The notes under the pieces: generated by a model
What the model saw: the letters and a program-made list of their open reading frames with translations, nothing else
The model's database searches: none
What the model was told of the DNA's origin: nothing
Assembly: GCF_000003815.2 (NCBI RefSeq)
Contig: NC_049989.1
Span: 12,528,702 to 12,592,701 of the forward strand
Origin: Branchiostoma floridae
Lineage: Eukaryota > Chordata > Leptocardii > Amphioxiformes > Branchiostomatidae
Reading direction: 5' to 3'
Length of the DNA stretch: 64,000 nt
In this document: in pieces, positions 20,992 through 58,737 of the stretch
Numbering within the stretch: the stretch's first letter is position 1
How the letters are laid out: every line of letters begins with the position of its first letter
Program-made: the position numbers and the translations under genes

Positions 20992-21546
20992 CGAGGGGCG
21001 TGCAATAAGTAATGGTCCTGACCCACTTCCAGTTGTCTGATCTAAATGAAATTTTGTATGTGTAATAATTCATATCTCTATGGGTTATGTTGCAAAAGAC
21101 AGCTCTGAACTAATTGTGGTTTCTGATTTACTGGTGTTTGAACTTAGTCAGGTGCGAAATGGACCAGGTGTGAAATGGAACCAGTTGAGTGTCGCGCAGT
21201 GATCCGGTTTTTGTATTTGAAAGGACGCACACCAAAGAAGACTTTTGATGAAATAAATGAAACTTATGGTGATGATGCCCCATCATATGACCTTGTAAAA
21301 CGCTGGCATCCTGAATTCAAACGTGGCTGGAAGTCTGTGGAAACAGCTCCCAGACCTGGTCGTCCCTCTTGTGCCATTGATGAGGCATCAGTTGGAGGAC
21401 CAACCTGGGGTGTCCTACAAAATCGGTGTCCAGAGCTGCATCAAACGATGGGAGATATGAAGAGAAAGACTAATAACTGTGCCAAGTTTCATTAATCTCC
21501 TGCTATGGGAAATGGGTCAGGACCATTACTAATTGCACGCCCCTCG
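20992..21546 (+). mobile_element. Internally deleted mariner element
   Basis: Inverted ends of about 35 bp (CGAGGGGCGTGCAATAAGT and its near-exact complement) flanked by TA on both sides. 555 bp, far below the ~1.3 kb of a full mariner, so the catalytic DDE/D region is deleted. Confidence 0.93.
21175..21495 (+). pseudogene. Mariner transposase fragment (N-terminal DNA-binding part)
   Basis: Frame of 106 codons. About the first 75 residues match the mariner HTH region: ECRAVIRFLYLKGRTPKKTF, YGDDAPSYDLVKRW, and PRPGRPS linker. After that the frame passes through a deletion into sequence unrelated to the catalytic domain and stops. No catalytic acidic triad, so it cannot catalyse transposition; the element would need a transposase supplied in trans. 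Confidence 0.88.
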
Positions 21547-21911
21547 TACCTCCCAAATTTTCGATGTCTAACAGCACATCTCTGTCTTTGTGTTCATGAT
21601 CATGTCCCGATATCTAGTATATTTATTTCTTAGATCCAAGAAGGAAGAAATCAAATTGGTGTATGTGGTCTTTTAGGAGTCCTAAATGTGTGTGTGAACG
21701 CCGACATGCTTGCCTCTGTCAATACCTGGCTATGATTAGGTCAGATATATTTATTTGTCTCTGCTGCTTGTGCTGCTCCTGTTGTTTTGAATTGTCTATA
21801 GTTTTAATAAGCCTTAATTTGACTAGGGTCTGAATACCAGACCTGCTAGCTTAAAACCTACAATGTACTACTCAAGAGAAAGTCTTTGATTTAAAGGTCT
21901 AGACGTCCAAG

Positions 21912-22276
21912 CAGGGTTGTAGCCAGCACCTGTCCTTCAGTCCTTTGAAGGAATTTTGCAGCTGGGGACTGAAAAAAGTTTTCCCCATTCCGTCCCCTGG
22001 GACAGACAAAAATTGATATGTAAAGATATAAAAAGAACTGAAACCCATGTGTTCTTCTTCACCAAAACAGATGCCATTGAACAGCTTAGTCTACAAGCAA
22101 AATTTGCACCTCAAAATGCAGGAAATAGTGTTTCAGAGGGTCTTGATTTAAAAATTTTCTGGGACCCAGACCCCCTAGAAATGACCCGCAACGTCACGCC
22201 ATGCCTTCGGTGCTCGATAGGATTCCCATTCAAAATCAAGGGGACTGAAAATGATTTCAGGCTGGCTACAACCCTG
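21912..22276. mobile_element. hAT-like MITE with 8-bp duplication
   Basis: Ends CAGGGTTGTAGCCAGC and GCTGGCTACAACCCTG, exact 8-bp duplication CGTCCAAG (21904-21911 and 22277-22284). The 8-bp duplication is the classical hAT signature, unlike the 5-bp CAGGG elements elsewhere in the window. Confidence 0.92.
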
Positions 22277-23741
22277 CGTCCAAGTAAATGATCAATTGAG
22301 GCAATTTAATCTCAACTAGATAAGATACACAGTTTACATCCGGACATTTTGGGTGACATCCTTCACATGTCAACTTGTTAACTTGTCCTGTCAGTTCATT
22401 CTAGTGACGCTGTTGCTTAAGAGTGATGTCACTCCAAACATCAAGATTTAGTAAATGTCCAAGGCTTATTCAGTTGAAGAGATGGTCTATTAATTCAAGA
22501 GAAAGTCGTTTGCTTGGCAATTTGTTGCTTACCAAATGTTGAACATTCTATTTAGTTATCATCATTATGACATTTTGATATCAATTGTGGATGTATCAGT
22601 ACCATCATGATTGGTTTTTAAAAATGAAAGCTAAAAGTTATAATTATTATAGTGACTAATCAGAAATTATTATTATTTTGTTATTCAAACATTATGTGCC
22701 CATATCATAACATTGTACCTTGTATTGCAGGCATGATTGCTTTTAAATGAAAGGTTTAAGTTATAGTGAAAGAATTCTAGATATTTTATTTCTTGTATTT
22801 TGTGTTTCACATTCCAGTTTACTTTAAAAGAGCCATTTCAGCTTACTTTAAAAGCAACTTGAGATCTGTGCAAGCCATCTTTAAGTACAAGACTGTGAGG
22901 TTGCTAAAGCATGTTTATCTGTCCGATAACTCACATTCCAAAATTGTAATTATGGAAGAGCTAATGGTAGAGGATGTCAAAATGACTGACATTAACGTGA
23001 ATTCTAATAAAAATTATGTAATTTGTAAGCGTACGTTAGGTAAAATTGAGCCTATATCCATGACATGTACAGGCTTATTTTAGTGCAATATCTATGAATA
23101 TTTTGGTATTAGATAATATTATTATATGTATCCATGTCAAGTAGTTTCACTGTGTATGTACGTACAAACGCTATATACAGTTGTATGTTGGCCTAACAAA
23201 GTTGTGCCCAAAGATTACCTAGCTAGGCCTCCATTTTAACAAGTATCCAGCACTTTCAAGGCACAGTTGCAAGAAAATCAAGGCAAGTTCAGTATTGTAC
23301 AGTGAACAACGCATCAACTGCTTGTTATGGTAAACTTGTATGTGTGCAAAACTGGACAAATTTTATGTACTCTCTAGTAGTACCATTGTGTAAAAAACCT
23401 TTTCGTAGAAAAACAGTGAAGGTTAATATTAACATTGGATTTTGTTTCTGCTGGGGGATGTTCTGCAAAAAATTGTCCTGGAAAGTGTACAAATATATTG
23501 TAGCTAATATTATAAAAGAATCAATAGGTAATGTATGTGTGTAACCATGTTAGATGCCATATACATGTACATGTATATCAGACACAGTTAAGTGAAATGT
23601 ACAGTCGATGACTTGTATTGTATTGTATTACCGGTAACACTATATGGAGCTGACTTGTACAATGTAGATCAAAAGCCACAGTTATGTGTCTATATTTTCT
23701 GTGAGACCACTTTGTAATAGATGTTACGGATAATGCTTCAC

Positions 23742-23747
23742 AATAAA
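23742..23747 (+). promoter_or_regulatory. Candidate polyadenylation signal (CCDC92 side)
   Basis: AATAAA in cacaataaaggac, about 5 kb after the CCDC92 stop. Assignment to CCDC92 is a guess from strand and position. Confidence 0.3.
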
Positions 23748-23979
23748 GGACTTAAAAAGCCATGTAAGAAAATTTATTAAATGTTTCTTATCTAGACATA
23801 GTAATTGTACTATGTCTTGCATATTAGTAGGGAATATTGACTTCTAGGTTTATTTATCTATTGAGATTTACCACATTTGTGGAAGGATTGACTTTTTTAT
23901 TGCCCGGAAACCAGACTAAAGTTTGCACCAACTCGCACCAGAAAGACTGGTCCAACACCCTTGATAGTAAGCATTGCAT

Positions 23980-24370
23980 TAGGGGTGGGTACTGGGACAA
24001 AACCGTTTTTTTGTTGTTGGACCGGCACGGAAAACCAGATGTGAAAAAAATCAGTGGACTGGATGTTGGACCAATTTTAAGGAATAGGCAGGCATTCATG
24101 TGATTTGGGGCTTACTGGCCTAAGGAAATAACAAACGAATTAGAGGAGAGTTGTCATTCTTAGCAATTTTCTTACATTGGTCTACAATCATGTAAGTTAA
24201 CAGAGGCAATAGCTTTTACATGAAGATAGGATTTTAAAATGCTAGTAGAGGTTGGATACTCCATCAAACAGATTCCTTTGTGGTAAAATGGACCAAGGTT
24301 TCATTTGAATATTGCCCATTCACAAGTTTTTGCAGACGTTTTCCAATTTCTGTACTGGTTCCCACCCCTA
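23980..24370. mobile_element. TAGGGGTGGG-ended hAT-like MITE (GGTACC group)
   Basis: Left TAGGGGTGGGTACTGG and right CCAGT...CCCACCCCTA are inverted. Interior words (gaccggcacgg, tggaccaa, cccattcacaagttttgcag) are shared with 55518-55988 and 57478-57869. No duplication visible, perhaps decayed. Confidence 0.75.
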
Positions 24371-24438
24371 CCTCTTGCGCAAAGGAATCAAGTAACCAAA
24401 CATAACACAATGATACAATCTTTGACTTGAGTTAATTC

Positions 24439-24444
24439 TTTATT
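24439..24444 (-). promoter_or_regulatory. Candidate EZH2 polyadenylation signal
   Basis: AATAAA on the minus strand (plus TTTATT), 880 bp past the EZH2 stop. The interval 24445-25323 has no exon or transposon end that I recognise and would be 3' UTR. Confidence 0.45.
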
Positions 24445-25323
24445 CTCTCTTTTTATAACATCTGCAATGAATATCTGTTTGACATGTAACAAGCATACAC
24501 ATTGCACACTAAATACACCAGTACAACCAACCTCTAATTCTAGACATGGCACAGTATTATTAATAATAGCAGACAAATGCTACCATCAGTATCATACTCA
24601 TATTTATGACACTATGAGAGTATGACTATATTTTATAATCCTAATAATGTTCTCTATCATCCCTTTCATAAGATCAGCACATAATCATAATTTACTGTAC
24701 TGAAACGTACAATAAAGAATTGGAATGCTTTGGTACATAATTCTACGTAAAAAAAGAAACCTATCACATTGGAGCTTGTTCAGGAGACTGTACTTCAAAT
24801 GTTTCATTTACAAAGAGGAAAGAATCTGACATTTTCAAAGTCCACTGTTTAATTAAGACAAAAATTTTGGAAGATAATGTTGGTCTATTAATATCAATCT
24901 TGGTGAATGGTTTATCTCGTTCAGCTGCATTTAATATACATCATTGGAAAACTTGTGATCAAGATATGATGTCTAATTTTTCATATTGTGATCATGCTTT
25001 TGTGCAACAAGCACTGATTTTGTGGTGGGTTGCCCAAAAGAGTTCCAAAATTTACCTGCCATTGTTAGATTCAACACATGTTTTCAGTGGGATTCCAACA
25101 TTCTGTTTTGTGACATCATTCTTATAGTCAGCATTAGTATTCAGACTATTTAATATTTTGCATCATTGCCTAAAGGTAAAATATTTTTAAATATTTTTAA
25201 ATAAAAAGTTTTCCAATGATATATACATGTAACTCACAATTGATAAAGTGTCAATGGAGAAATGATAAACCAAGTTTCCAAACTGTTGTGCTGAGTGTAT
25301 AATTTCTTGTGTTGAAAAACACC

Positions 25324-50303
<24,980 letters not shown>

Positions 50304-51777
50304 TAAGCCATTTCTGAATTAGACTGCCCATGCGCAGCAACACGCATCGTCAAAGATGAAGGCCTCTATAATTTTAGCCATTCTCGTCTAGACCTTTGTT
50401 TTGCATGTCCAGAAATGTTTTGTGTGTGCCTCAGGAACCGTGAACTTTGACATATACACGCAATGCATCACATGCATAGTTTCAACCGTGAAAGTCAAAT
50501 ATGATTGTCCAATTTTTCATCATCATCTCGAAAACTATTCTTATGCAGAACATGCTTTATACATGTCTGTTGTAATATCTGTAATAAATTATGATAGTTA
50601 GAAAACACCCCTCCACTCCAGGTTTAATTAGTAACGGAACACCAGAGTCTGTACACCTACTAACACTTATCCAGATTAGATGTATCAGCAGCATCTGAAC
50701 GTCTCCGACTGAGTCTATTTAAGAAACCTACAAGGTACAACAACGTCCAGACTCCGTTGGTCAGTTGATTTGCATAACAATATTTGTTTTTGTCTTGTTT
50801 ATGACATGTTTTGTTTATGTCTCAGGGACCGTCACCTTGGAACAATGAACCTTCTTATAAATCATAAGCCCTTTCACAGAGTGCCTCAAAAAAGAAAACA
50901 GTCATTTTCTTGACCATTGTTTTGATTTGCATAACAACGTCTACATGTCTAGACGGGTTTTGTTCCTTCTTGTGGGGCTTTACCTATGACATATTACCTA
51001 GAATTCCCGTCGCCGCACATGCATAATTTTTCTGATCTCTATGAGTATGGCAGTCCTACTCTACTCCAATTAGTATCGTTATGTAGAACAACAAATAATA
51101 CAGACTTGGGGGAGTATAAATATCGGACTTTGTCACCTATACGACCTCAAATTCACAAAGAGAGCGCTTTGTGCATAAATGTAAAGGCATTAACAAAGTA
51201 CAAACACAAATATTCTCTGGAGCGGACAGCATGCACAAGCAGCACATGCATGCAGTTTTGTTTCCGGAACAAAGCACAACTTCATTCAAAACTCACCTGG
51301 TCTTATACCACTCTCGGTACGGCTTAGAAACGTGTCGAGTGCTTCGTAGTGAGAAACAGAGCTTCTTTTGAGGCGTAAGTTTGATAATCTAAGACAAAGA
51401 TCTTCTCAGGAATCAAACGATGGCCTGGAAAAACTTGACCTGTGCTGACCCCAAACTTCCCGCGGATTTTCACCGCATCAGAAAACTGATGGAGTAGTGT
51501 TGTGTAGAGTACATGAATAAAGTGATTAAAGACTCCTTAGATATAGTAAATACATGATGTAAAAATATTTATCGATCAATAAAATGCTATATTGCGAGAA
51601 AGATATATTGTACTAATGTCATGAACAGAAGTCGAACCAAAAGTTACGTCTTGCAGCGGTTTGAATCTTTGTGTACAGGTCAAAGGTTACGACGACGTGG
51701 AGGCGCGACGCCAGACAAGATACGCAAACAAGACGTGAAGATTTGCTCCTCTCTTTGCCCTTCTTAAAGACATAGTT
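50304..51777. promoter_or_regulatory. Shared upstream region of EZH2 and GLTP
   Basis: About 1.5 kb between the divergent genes. The EZH2 start codon is in an exon with its own acceptor, so at least one noncoding EZH2 exon and its promoter should lie here. No TATA box assigned. No coding exon recognised; a few short open frames look random. Confidence 0.45.
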
Positions 51778-54700
51778 ATGGCATTCTTTACCGATTATGA
51801 ACACCAGTTCCAACCAGTACCGGAGGACGGGAAAGTGGAGACGGGGCCGTTTCTTTTGGCTAGTTTAAGACTATTGCCTTTCTTTGGTAAGTACGGATAG
51901 AAAATTTATGTTGTATGTACGTACGGTCACTAGCTCATGTTATCCAAATTGCTTTAGTATGACTCAGCGCTATAGTGTATACAAAAGACAATGAAGTGTT
52001 CAGTCGAGTAACTTTATAAACCTCGTCAGATTTCTACACATAGCGTTAGGTGAATTGTATTTTCTGTGAAATGCCATATGTAATATACAGCTTTAGATAA
52101 TGTGTTTGTTTGCTTGCTACATTATAGTGACTTTATTTGATGTTACCATGGTAGCTGACAGGTCGTTTTTACAGTCGTGTGCCTTGTGTCCAATTTTGTA
52201 CCCTTGGAAAAGTGACTCTTGCGAGTACATAGCTTTGGTAAGATACGGGCTAGAGCTCTCGGATAGGCCGCAAAGCCAGTGGCACCATGTTTGAAGAGGG
52301 CTACACTTTGAAGTTGAACAGATTCCACCACACCTATACCAAAAGGAGAAAGGCTTTGTCCACGTATGAGTGGATCAAATAGCCTGGTATCCAGCCGTAA
52401 TATAGCTTCCGAGTCTCTTCTCTCCTCTCTGGCAATTGCCAGAGAGGAGAGAAGAGACTCAGGAGCTATGTTACGGCTGGATACCAGGCTATGGATCAAA
52501 CCTTACAATACAGTACAGCAGCTATTGCTTACTATGCGTAATGCCAAAAGGCAGTATGCGAAACCAAGAAACACAAAATCAATCACCCTATCATTTCCTA
52601 AGTATCATGGCTGCAGGCATATGTGCTTTAATAATAATGATAATAATAATCGCCATGTGTATTTTGCCAGCCAGTAGGTACCCAAATTATGAGTAATGAG
52701 GCTGTTTAATGTGGTCGAGGCACCTCCTCGAGCACGGGACTCCCGTTTTACGTTCCTCCCGGAAGACGATTTCGTAGAAAGCTTCGTTAAAGGCTACAGC
52801 AATCCGTTCGTCCTTGGTTTGGGTCTCCCATCCAAGAACTGTCCGGACCGCGCGTTGCTTAACTTCCGAGATCGAGGGATCGGGTGTACCAACGCACCAC
52901 TAGGTCATAGCTTAAACATGCTTCCTTCAGTCTACAGCAAGTTTACAAACTGGATTACTAACTGCTAGGGATGCGTACCTAAACCCATGTTTAGGTACAG
53001 GTCTGGATACGAATCCAGAGGTTTAGGTACAGGTCCGGACCTAATGAGTCCGGACCTAAATGCATGGCATTGAATATTATATCATAATATTATATTACAA
53101 TATGTTATAACGGCAAAACAATGTATCAAAAAGGGTAGAAGCATGTTTGAACCAACAAAAACGTGTTTATTATGGTAGACACATGATGCAACAAAAATTT
53201 GACCCTTGTTGTTTTTCTCTCACTGGGGCTCAGAGACTGCTATGGTGATTTCACAGTAATTCTGTCAAAGTGGCCATCCCCTAACCTGTTATCCTGCCTG
53301 GCTTGCACTTATTAGATACAGGTCCAGTACCAGTACACCAGGGTTCCGGTATTTTTGTATCTGTACCTAATTGATTGTACCAGTACTGTATCGGTACACT
53401 GTACCGGTACGCATCCCTACTAACTGCTGAGCCATCCTTAGAGTCAGACTGATGACAGCATACATTCATGCAACTGCTCTTGTGAGCGAGGGTTGTCTTT
53501 AGACCAGTCAGCCTGAAATCATTTTCCGTCAGCTCGAATTTGAATCCTATCAAGCACCCAAGGCGCAAGACAGGAATACACTTGCAGTGCACATAAAGAA
53601 GAAGGATGAAATCTACCAAAATACAATATGCTTTGATAAGTGAACATTGCAGGTTGCTATATTTTGGTATAAAAATAATGTGTGTGTTGCCCTGGGAATA
53701 AGATGACTAAAACATACTGGGCAGACTTTGTTATCATTTGCATTACAATGTTTGTTTGGCAGGGTCTGATTACTATTATAGTAATCAGCTAGTCTATATG
53801 ACATTGTGTACTGTATTTTGGTGGGTGTTACCCTTCTTTATGTGTATTCTACAGGTGCACTCCAAAGTATTTTCTTGGTACTAGTAAATAGTTTGACCTT
53901 ACTTTAAATTTCAATTACTATTACTAATTACTAAGACCAGGCTCCAGCTAATTTTATGATGGTTAAATGTGTATGTCAGGGATATGCATAGAATTCTGAA
54001 AACCCTTACTTTACCCATTTACTCCATTTTTTACATAAAGTGGCATCATTGCATTATAAATGTATCAATCACTACTGGTACTCTAATCACCTGAATGTAT
54101 TTCTGTCTACTCATGCTCATTTTCATTTCATTTCAGATATGTTGGGACCAACAACATTTTCATTTGCTAAGGCTGATGTCAGTGGGAATATAGAGGTACT
54201 GTCACAATGATGCTGCTCTGTACCTTTAACTGCAAGTTCTTAACTTTGAAGTTCAGGCTATTCAGATGCACATGTTTGTACAGGGCTCGAAATTCATTTT
54301 TGGGATTAGGTGCACTGGTGCACCCAGCTTAAAAAATTGGGTGCACCAAAAAATTTTTGGGTGCACCGGTTAGATTTAAGTACAACCTAATGGCAAAACT
54401 TAGCTACAAGCTATCAAATTCTTAAACAAGTACCATGACAGACATTTTTATTATCTTTCTAAAACGTAGATGTCAAGAATATGATGTAATATGTATACTA
54501 GTATACTTTGATGTCTTTACATACATTAACCTAAGAAAATATTTGGGTGCACCTTGTGCACCCACAGAAAATAATTGGGTGCACAGCTTCAATTTTGGGT
54601 GCACCTGGGTGCACGTGCACCCAGTATTTCGAGCCCTGTTGTATATGCAGGCTGAATCTGATTACTGATTAAGATGAAGCACTGAATAGAGTTTAGCTCT

Positions 54701-57700
54701 GTAATTAAATACCATTGGTGACAAGGGCTTATTATTCTATCTAACATTTAGCCTATGATTTAATTTAGGTTTGTTACCTCCGGAAAAGAGGTTCACCTTA
54801 GCCTTAGGCCACACCAATTTAATTTCTTGGTTCACGGATTTTTTCATAAAGAATATGAAGCGAGAGGGCGAGATAAAAATAAAAATAAAAATTGTAAAAT
54901 GGTTGGGGTAAAGGTAACGGCTAATCCAAAACATAAAGAAAAAAGTTTTCAGCTTGATAAAAGTACAAAAACACTATTATTGTACAGTAACAGCACCTGT
55001 ACCCACACTTTAAGGAGCTTATAATACATGTATAAAGGCCAATTTGCTACACCAGAAAGTTGGTGAATGGTTTCATTAAGGGTGAAAATTTGCTGAGTGG
55101 TAATTTTTATTTTTATTTTTTTTCCCAAAAAATAGGAGCGAGCGAATCCGTGAACCAAGAAATTAAATTGGTGTGGCCTTAGGCTATATAATTAGCTAGG
55201 CTTTGTAAGGCCTGGTTGCACCTGATTGATTAATTGATCAATCAATCAATAAATCAATAGATTGATTGATTGATTGATTAGGAAAATATGATTGGTAGGC
55301 TTTATTATTAGCTGCACTTTGCAATGCCATCTCTGTTTGTTTCTTTCCTTAGAAAGTTAAGAAGAAGTATGAGACTGACAAGGAGAAGTACAAGACACTG
55401 ACAGACATAGTAGAACAGGAGCTAGCAGAAAATGGAGGAAAACCTGACTATGCAATCGATGCCCTGCTGTGGTTGAAAAGGTATAGTTTACATGTATTTG
55501 TACCAAATGGCAGTTACTAGGGGTGGGTACCGGTACAGGAAATTCAGGTCCAGGTGTACGGTCCAGGTCCAGAGGATCAGGTCCAGGTCCGGACCTGAAC
55601 CTGGACCTGATTGTCAGTTAGAACTTGTGAATGGGCGATACACAAAACAATTGTCCATTTTGCTCCTATGGATTCTGTTTAGTGACTTCCACTGACGTTT
55701 TGAAATACAATTTTCATGTAAACAACACTAACTTCAACCAAGTTTGACTGTAGAGACTAATAGTAAAATGACTATCAACTCTCCTTTACTTCGCTCTTGT
55801 TATTTTCTTGGACCTGTAAGCCCCAAGACGTGTGAACGGCTGCCAATATAATCTAATAGTATTCATTTTCTAATCAGTTCAAGATCCGGTCCTGTTTTTT
55901 TTTCAGATCCTGCTTTTCTGGACCGGTCGAAGAAGAAAAAAAATGGTTTTGTACCATTAATATTAGACCATACCGGTACCCACCCCTAGCAGTTACTCAA
56001 GCAACTGGATGTGATTTTGGTCTTAACTTAAATTTGTCTTACGCTTATTGGACTATCTAAAATTTGTCAAGCAAATGAACATGTAGCTGTTATCTGCCCC
56101 TTTAATACAGCAAACCACAATGGTATCGTCATGATGATTTCATCATTGCATCATATGTGGGTGTAACCAACATGCATGCATTCATGTGCAAATGATATTT
56201 TTAGGTTCTCAGTTACGTTTCCGTTGTACACTGCACTTGCACAATGGCATTCAGCAGATCTGTATGCTTGATTTGCATAAGAATCATATAATATTCTTAA
56301 TGTATTAACTTCCTTGCCACTTTATACAATTTGTTCCAACCTGAATGTATTGATTGAATGAAAGAAAGAATGGTTCATGAATGAATAAATGAATGAGATT
56401 CGATGAGTCATTTAATGAACATTCATGAATGAATGCATGAATTAACGCTAAACAATGTCCATGACTTTCAAAAGCAGGATATTCTAGGATATCAAGTCAA
56501 CAGATTGTGTTTCCAAACAGAGATAATTTCAAAATATTACAGTTTGAAACCACCGTTCGGGGACTTGATATCCAATAATATACTGTTTTTAAAGCAACGG
56601 ATAAAGGTCACCCGCGGATAAAGGTGAATAAGCATTATATGATTTTGTCTTCTATGTGATGTCTTCTATATTAATATAACCACAAATACAAATGTGATTT
56701 TTTTCAGGGGTTTAGAATATGTACATGAAATGGTGAAAAACGTCATTGTGTCAGAGAGAGAGGGAAACAACATCTGCCCCAGTATCCAGAAGGCATATAA
56801 GGACACTATCAAGAAGTTCCACCCATGGATGTTGCAGAAAGTCATCAATGTAAGGAATATCATTTTATATCTACAAAATATGCATGTGTACACTGTGTGC
56901 ATGTATAAGTGAGTGAAGTAACGAACAAGAAACAAGTTTGAAGGTACAATAAGAAGTTGTATAAACTCAGAGAACAGGAGGATGATGATTGATTAGAATT
57001 TCCCCATTGGTTAATTGCCAATGTAGCCCTATTTTGCATAATTTCATTGTGTGCATCTCTGTCTAAGCTGCCTAACATACCCTAAAAGCATGAAAATGCA
57101 TGGTTCCTTTACCACTATGAGATATGCTCTTTTATCTTAACAAAAATATCACTATTTACATATTTCACAATAGCTGGCTTCCATCCAAATGTTATCAAAA
57201 CTGGAATTTCCACTACATTACAAAGGAAAGCCAACGGGGGGCCAGAATTTCCAGTTTTTATCACATTGTTCCACCAAGTATAAAACCAATCCATTCAGCC
57301 ATTTATCTTGTGACCAACATTCATTCATTCATTCATTCATTCATTCATACAAAGACACAGACAGAGTTTCACTGTCTAAAATGTAACCTAGTACATTGTT
57401 CATAAAGGTGATACAAGCCAAAAGAAAGACCATTGTGTAAGAATGTTAAGGAGGCTAGGGTTTAGACTAGAGGTGGGTACCGGTACTGGTACAAAACCGG
57501 TTTTCCTTATTGGAAATTTGGTGGACCGGATGGTGGACCGAATGTTAGACCTATTAGAAAATGAAGAGGCTATATGGGCAGAAATTCACATGTTTGGGGA
57601 CAACAGACTGAAGAAAATAACAAGAGCGAAGTAGACTGACTTTATCTCTACCAAGTTTTACAGTCAATCGTATAGTGGCAGATAGCCTGGTAGGATTTTA

Positions 57701-58143
57701 AAACGCCAGTGGGACTCAAATACTCCAACAAACAGATTTCTTTTTATTGGAATGGACCATTGTCCTAAGTAAATGTACATTCACAAGATTTACATATTGA
57801 TCAGGTTCAGGTCCGGACCGCGACCTGATCCTTTGGATTTGAACCAGACCTGAACCTGAATTTTCTGTAGTTTAGACCATTCATTTTGGAAAATCTTTCC
57901 GTCATTGTCTTTGACGATGTTGTAATATTTCGATTCCTTTGATATTTGTCCCTGCAGCTTGCTATCAAAGCAGTGCCTTACCGGTCAGACTTCCTGCAGG
58001 CAGTGGGGGGGAACAAGCCTGGACAGTCCGAGGAGCAGATCATCGAAGACCTGAAGGTGTTTGCGGGCAAACTTGGAGAAAATCTCCTGGCCATCAACGA
58101 TCTACTACAAAGGACAGGACAAGATCCGGACAAAAAGACATGA
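51778..58143 (+). CDS. GLTP: GLTP (glycolipid transfer protein)
   Basis: Cytosolic protein that moves glycosphingolipids between membranes using an all-helical fold. Coding exons: 51778-51886, 54137-54195, 55353-55480, 56708-56849, 57958-58143; phases close to 624 nt, 207 residues (human 209). Sugar-headgroup residues known from human GLTP are in place: Asp50, Asn54 and Lys57 in ADVSGNIEK, Trp96 in DALLWLKR, His137 in KKFHPWM. Other landmarks: VETGPFLLASLRLLPFF, SREGNN-like loop and AVPYRSDFLQA. Start chosen because it precedes the family's N-terminal helix and fits the length. Introns hold several transposons. Head-to-head with EZH2. Confidence 0.95.
52380..52491. mobile_element. TAGCCTGG hairpin MITE (Mutator-like), copy 1
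   Basis: 112-bp near-perfect palindrome from TAGCCTGGTATCCAGCCG to CGGCTGGATACCAGGCTA, centred on tctggcaattgccaga. Exact 9-bp duplication TGGATCAAA (52371-52379 and 52492-52500), typical of Mutator-type elements. In GLTP intron 1. Confidence 0.94.
52686..52913 (-). mobile_element. 5S-rRNA-derived SINE, copy 2
   Basis: Minus-strand copy of the 15650-15861 element: 5S-like aagttaagcaacgcgcg and cttggatgggagac, the body (tttctacgaaatcg, acgtaaaacgggag, gaggtgcctcgacc) and tail acagcctcattact. It has about 20 extra bases after the 5S C-box region. Confidence 0.9.
52976..53419. mobile_element. TAGGGATGCGTACC hAT-like MITE, copy 2
   Basis: Exact 8-bp duplication CTAACTGC (52968-52975 and 53420-53427). 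Near-identical to 47162-47616, so recently mobile. In GLTP intron 1. Confidence 0.95.
53428..54136 (+). other. GLTP intron 1, end
   Basis: About 700 bp, AT-rich, with acceptor tttcatttcag. Nothing further recognised. Confidence 0.4.
54281..54638. mobile_element. hAT-like MITE with GGGTGCACC arms, copy 2
   Basis: CAGGGCTCGAAATTC to GTATTTCGAGCCCTG, exact 5-bp duplication TTGTA (54276-54280 and 54639-54643). Very similar to 39399-39748. Confidence 0.92.
54807..55178. mobile_element. Harbinger-like MITE, copy 2
   Basis: GGCCACACCAATTTAATTTC to GAAATTAAATTGGTGTGGCC, flanked by TTA on both sides (54804-54806, 55179-55181). Inverted copy of 25573-25939. Confidence 0.88.
55220..55282 (+). repeat. 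(ATTG/ATCA)n simple repeat
   Basis: gattgattaattgatcaatc followed by caatcaataaatcaat and gattgattgattgatt; imperfect palindrome-forming microsatellite in GLTP intron 2. Confidence 0.8.
55518..55988. mobile_element. TAGGGGTGGG hAT-like MITE, copy 2
   Basis: TAGGGGTGGGTACCGG to CCGGTACCCACCCCTA, exact 8-bp duplication GCAGTTAC (55510-55517 and 55989-55996). Words ccaggtccgg are frequent. Inserted in the repeat seen at 101-215. Confidence 0.95.
56340..56450 (+). repeat. (ATGA)n-rich stretch
   Basis: Imperfect aatgaatg/catgaatg repeats in GLTP intron 3. Confidence 0.7.
56468..56628. mobile_element. TTCACCTTTATC MITE, truncated copy 3
   Basis: Right end gcggataaaggtgaa with ggatatcaagtcaacag and ggacttgatatccaa inside; left terminus missing. 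Confidence 0.7.
57317..57347 (+). repeat. (ATTC)n microsatellite
   Basis: cattcattcattcattcatt run in GLTP intron 4. Confidence 0.9.
57478..57869. mobile_element. TAGAGGTGGG hAT-like MITE, copy 3
   Basis: Exact 8-bp duplication GTTTAGAC (57470-57477 and 57870-57877). Left end TAGAGGTGGGTACCGG; the right end (cctgaattttctgta) is diverged from the left. Confidence 0.85.
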
Positions 58144-58737
58144 AGTGCCAGTCGGTCTTCAAGTATTTTCTTAAAACTCATAGTTTGTCCATTAATGCTG
58201 GCCTTACAGCTGGTCACCTCAAAGTTGGGAAAACACTTGGAATTTATGAAGACAAGTAGAGTATAAGCATCATATTTTGTGTGCATGAATCTGGTGTATT
58301 ACACCAAAAGGTAGTTAATATGCTGTTTTTACATTCATTTACATTTTACAGAATAATATAGAAGGTATAGTAAAATTTTGGAAGGATGATACATGGTGTT
58401 TTTATCTTAAAGTTTGTGAAATGATGGGGGGTTTTCAAGTGATGATTTTGCACGTAAAATTGGATTTTAATGACAAGAACAACTTGAATTATCTCTTTTG
58501 ACTTGTAGTTAGGCAACGTGTGACTAGTCTTTGTGTGACTTATTGTTTTGATTATTATATATAAGTTTAGAAATACACAAAATGGTAGAAAAAAAGAATG
58601 TATTTTAGCTAGAATCAAATGTCCAAATGTGAGAGCTGCCTTAAACTGTATATCTTGAAATGTTCGTGGTATTTTTTAGGTTTGCGTTTGTTGATGTCAC
58701 TTTTCCACCGCCAATCACATTCCATCCAGTAACATGC

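Larger units (their letters stand above)
18663..23747 (+). other. Possible long CCDC92 3' UTR/downstream region
   Basis: No coding exon recognised after the stop at 18662. The first clear plus-strand AATAAA I noted is at 23742-23747. Transposons lie at 18704-19202, 20071-20479, 20992-21546 and 21912-22276; between them (19208-20065, 20485-20990, 21549-21903, 22285-23740) I see only AT-rich sequence. The real transcript may end much earlier. Confidence 0.3.

Noticed and set aside
22793-23083. 96-codon plus-strand frame
   Set aside because: No splice context, AT-rich codons and no motif; treated as noncoding downstream sequence.
50986-51327. 113-codon plus-strand frame upstream of GLTP
   Set aside because: Lies in the intergenic promoter region with no family similarity or in-phase junction to GLTP exon 1.
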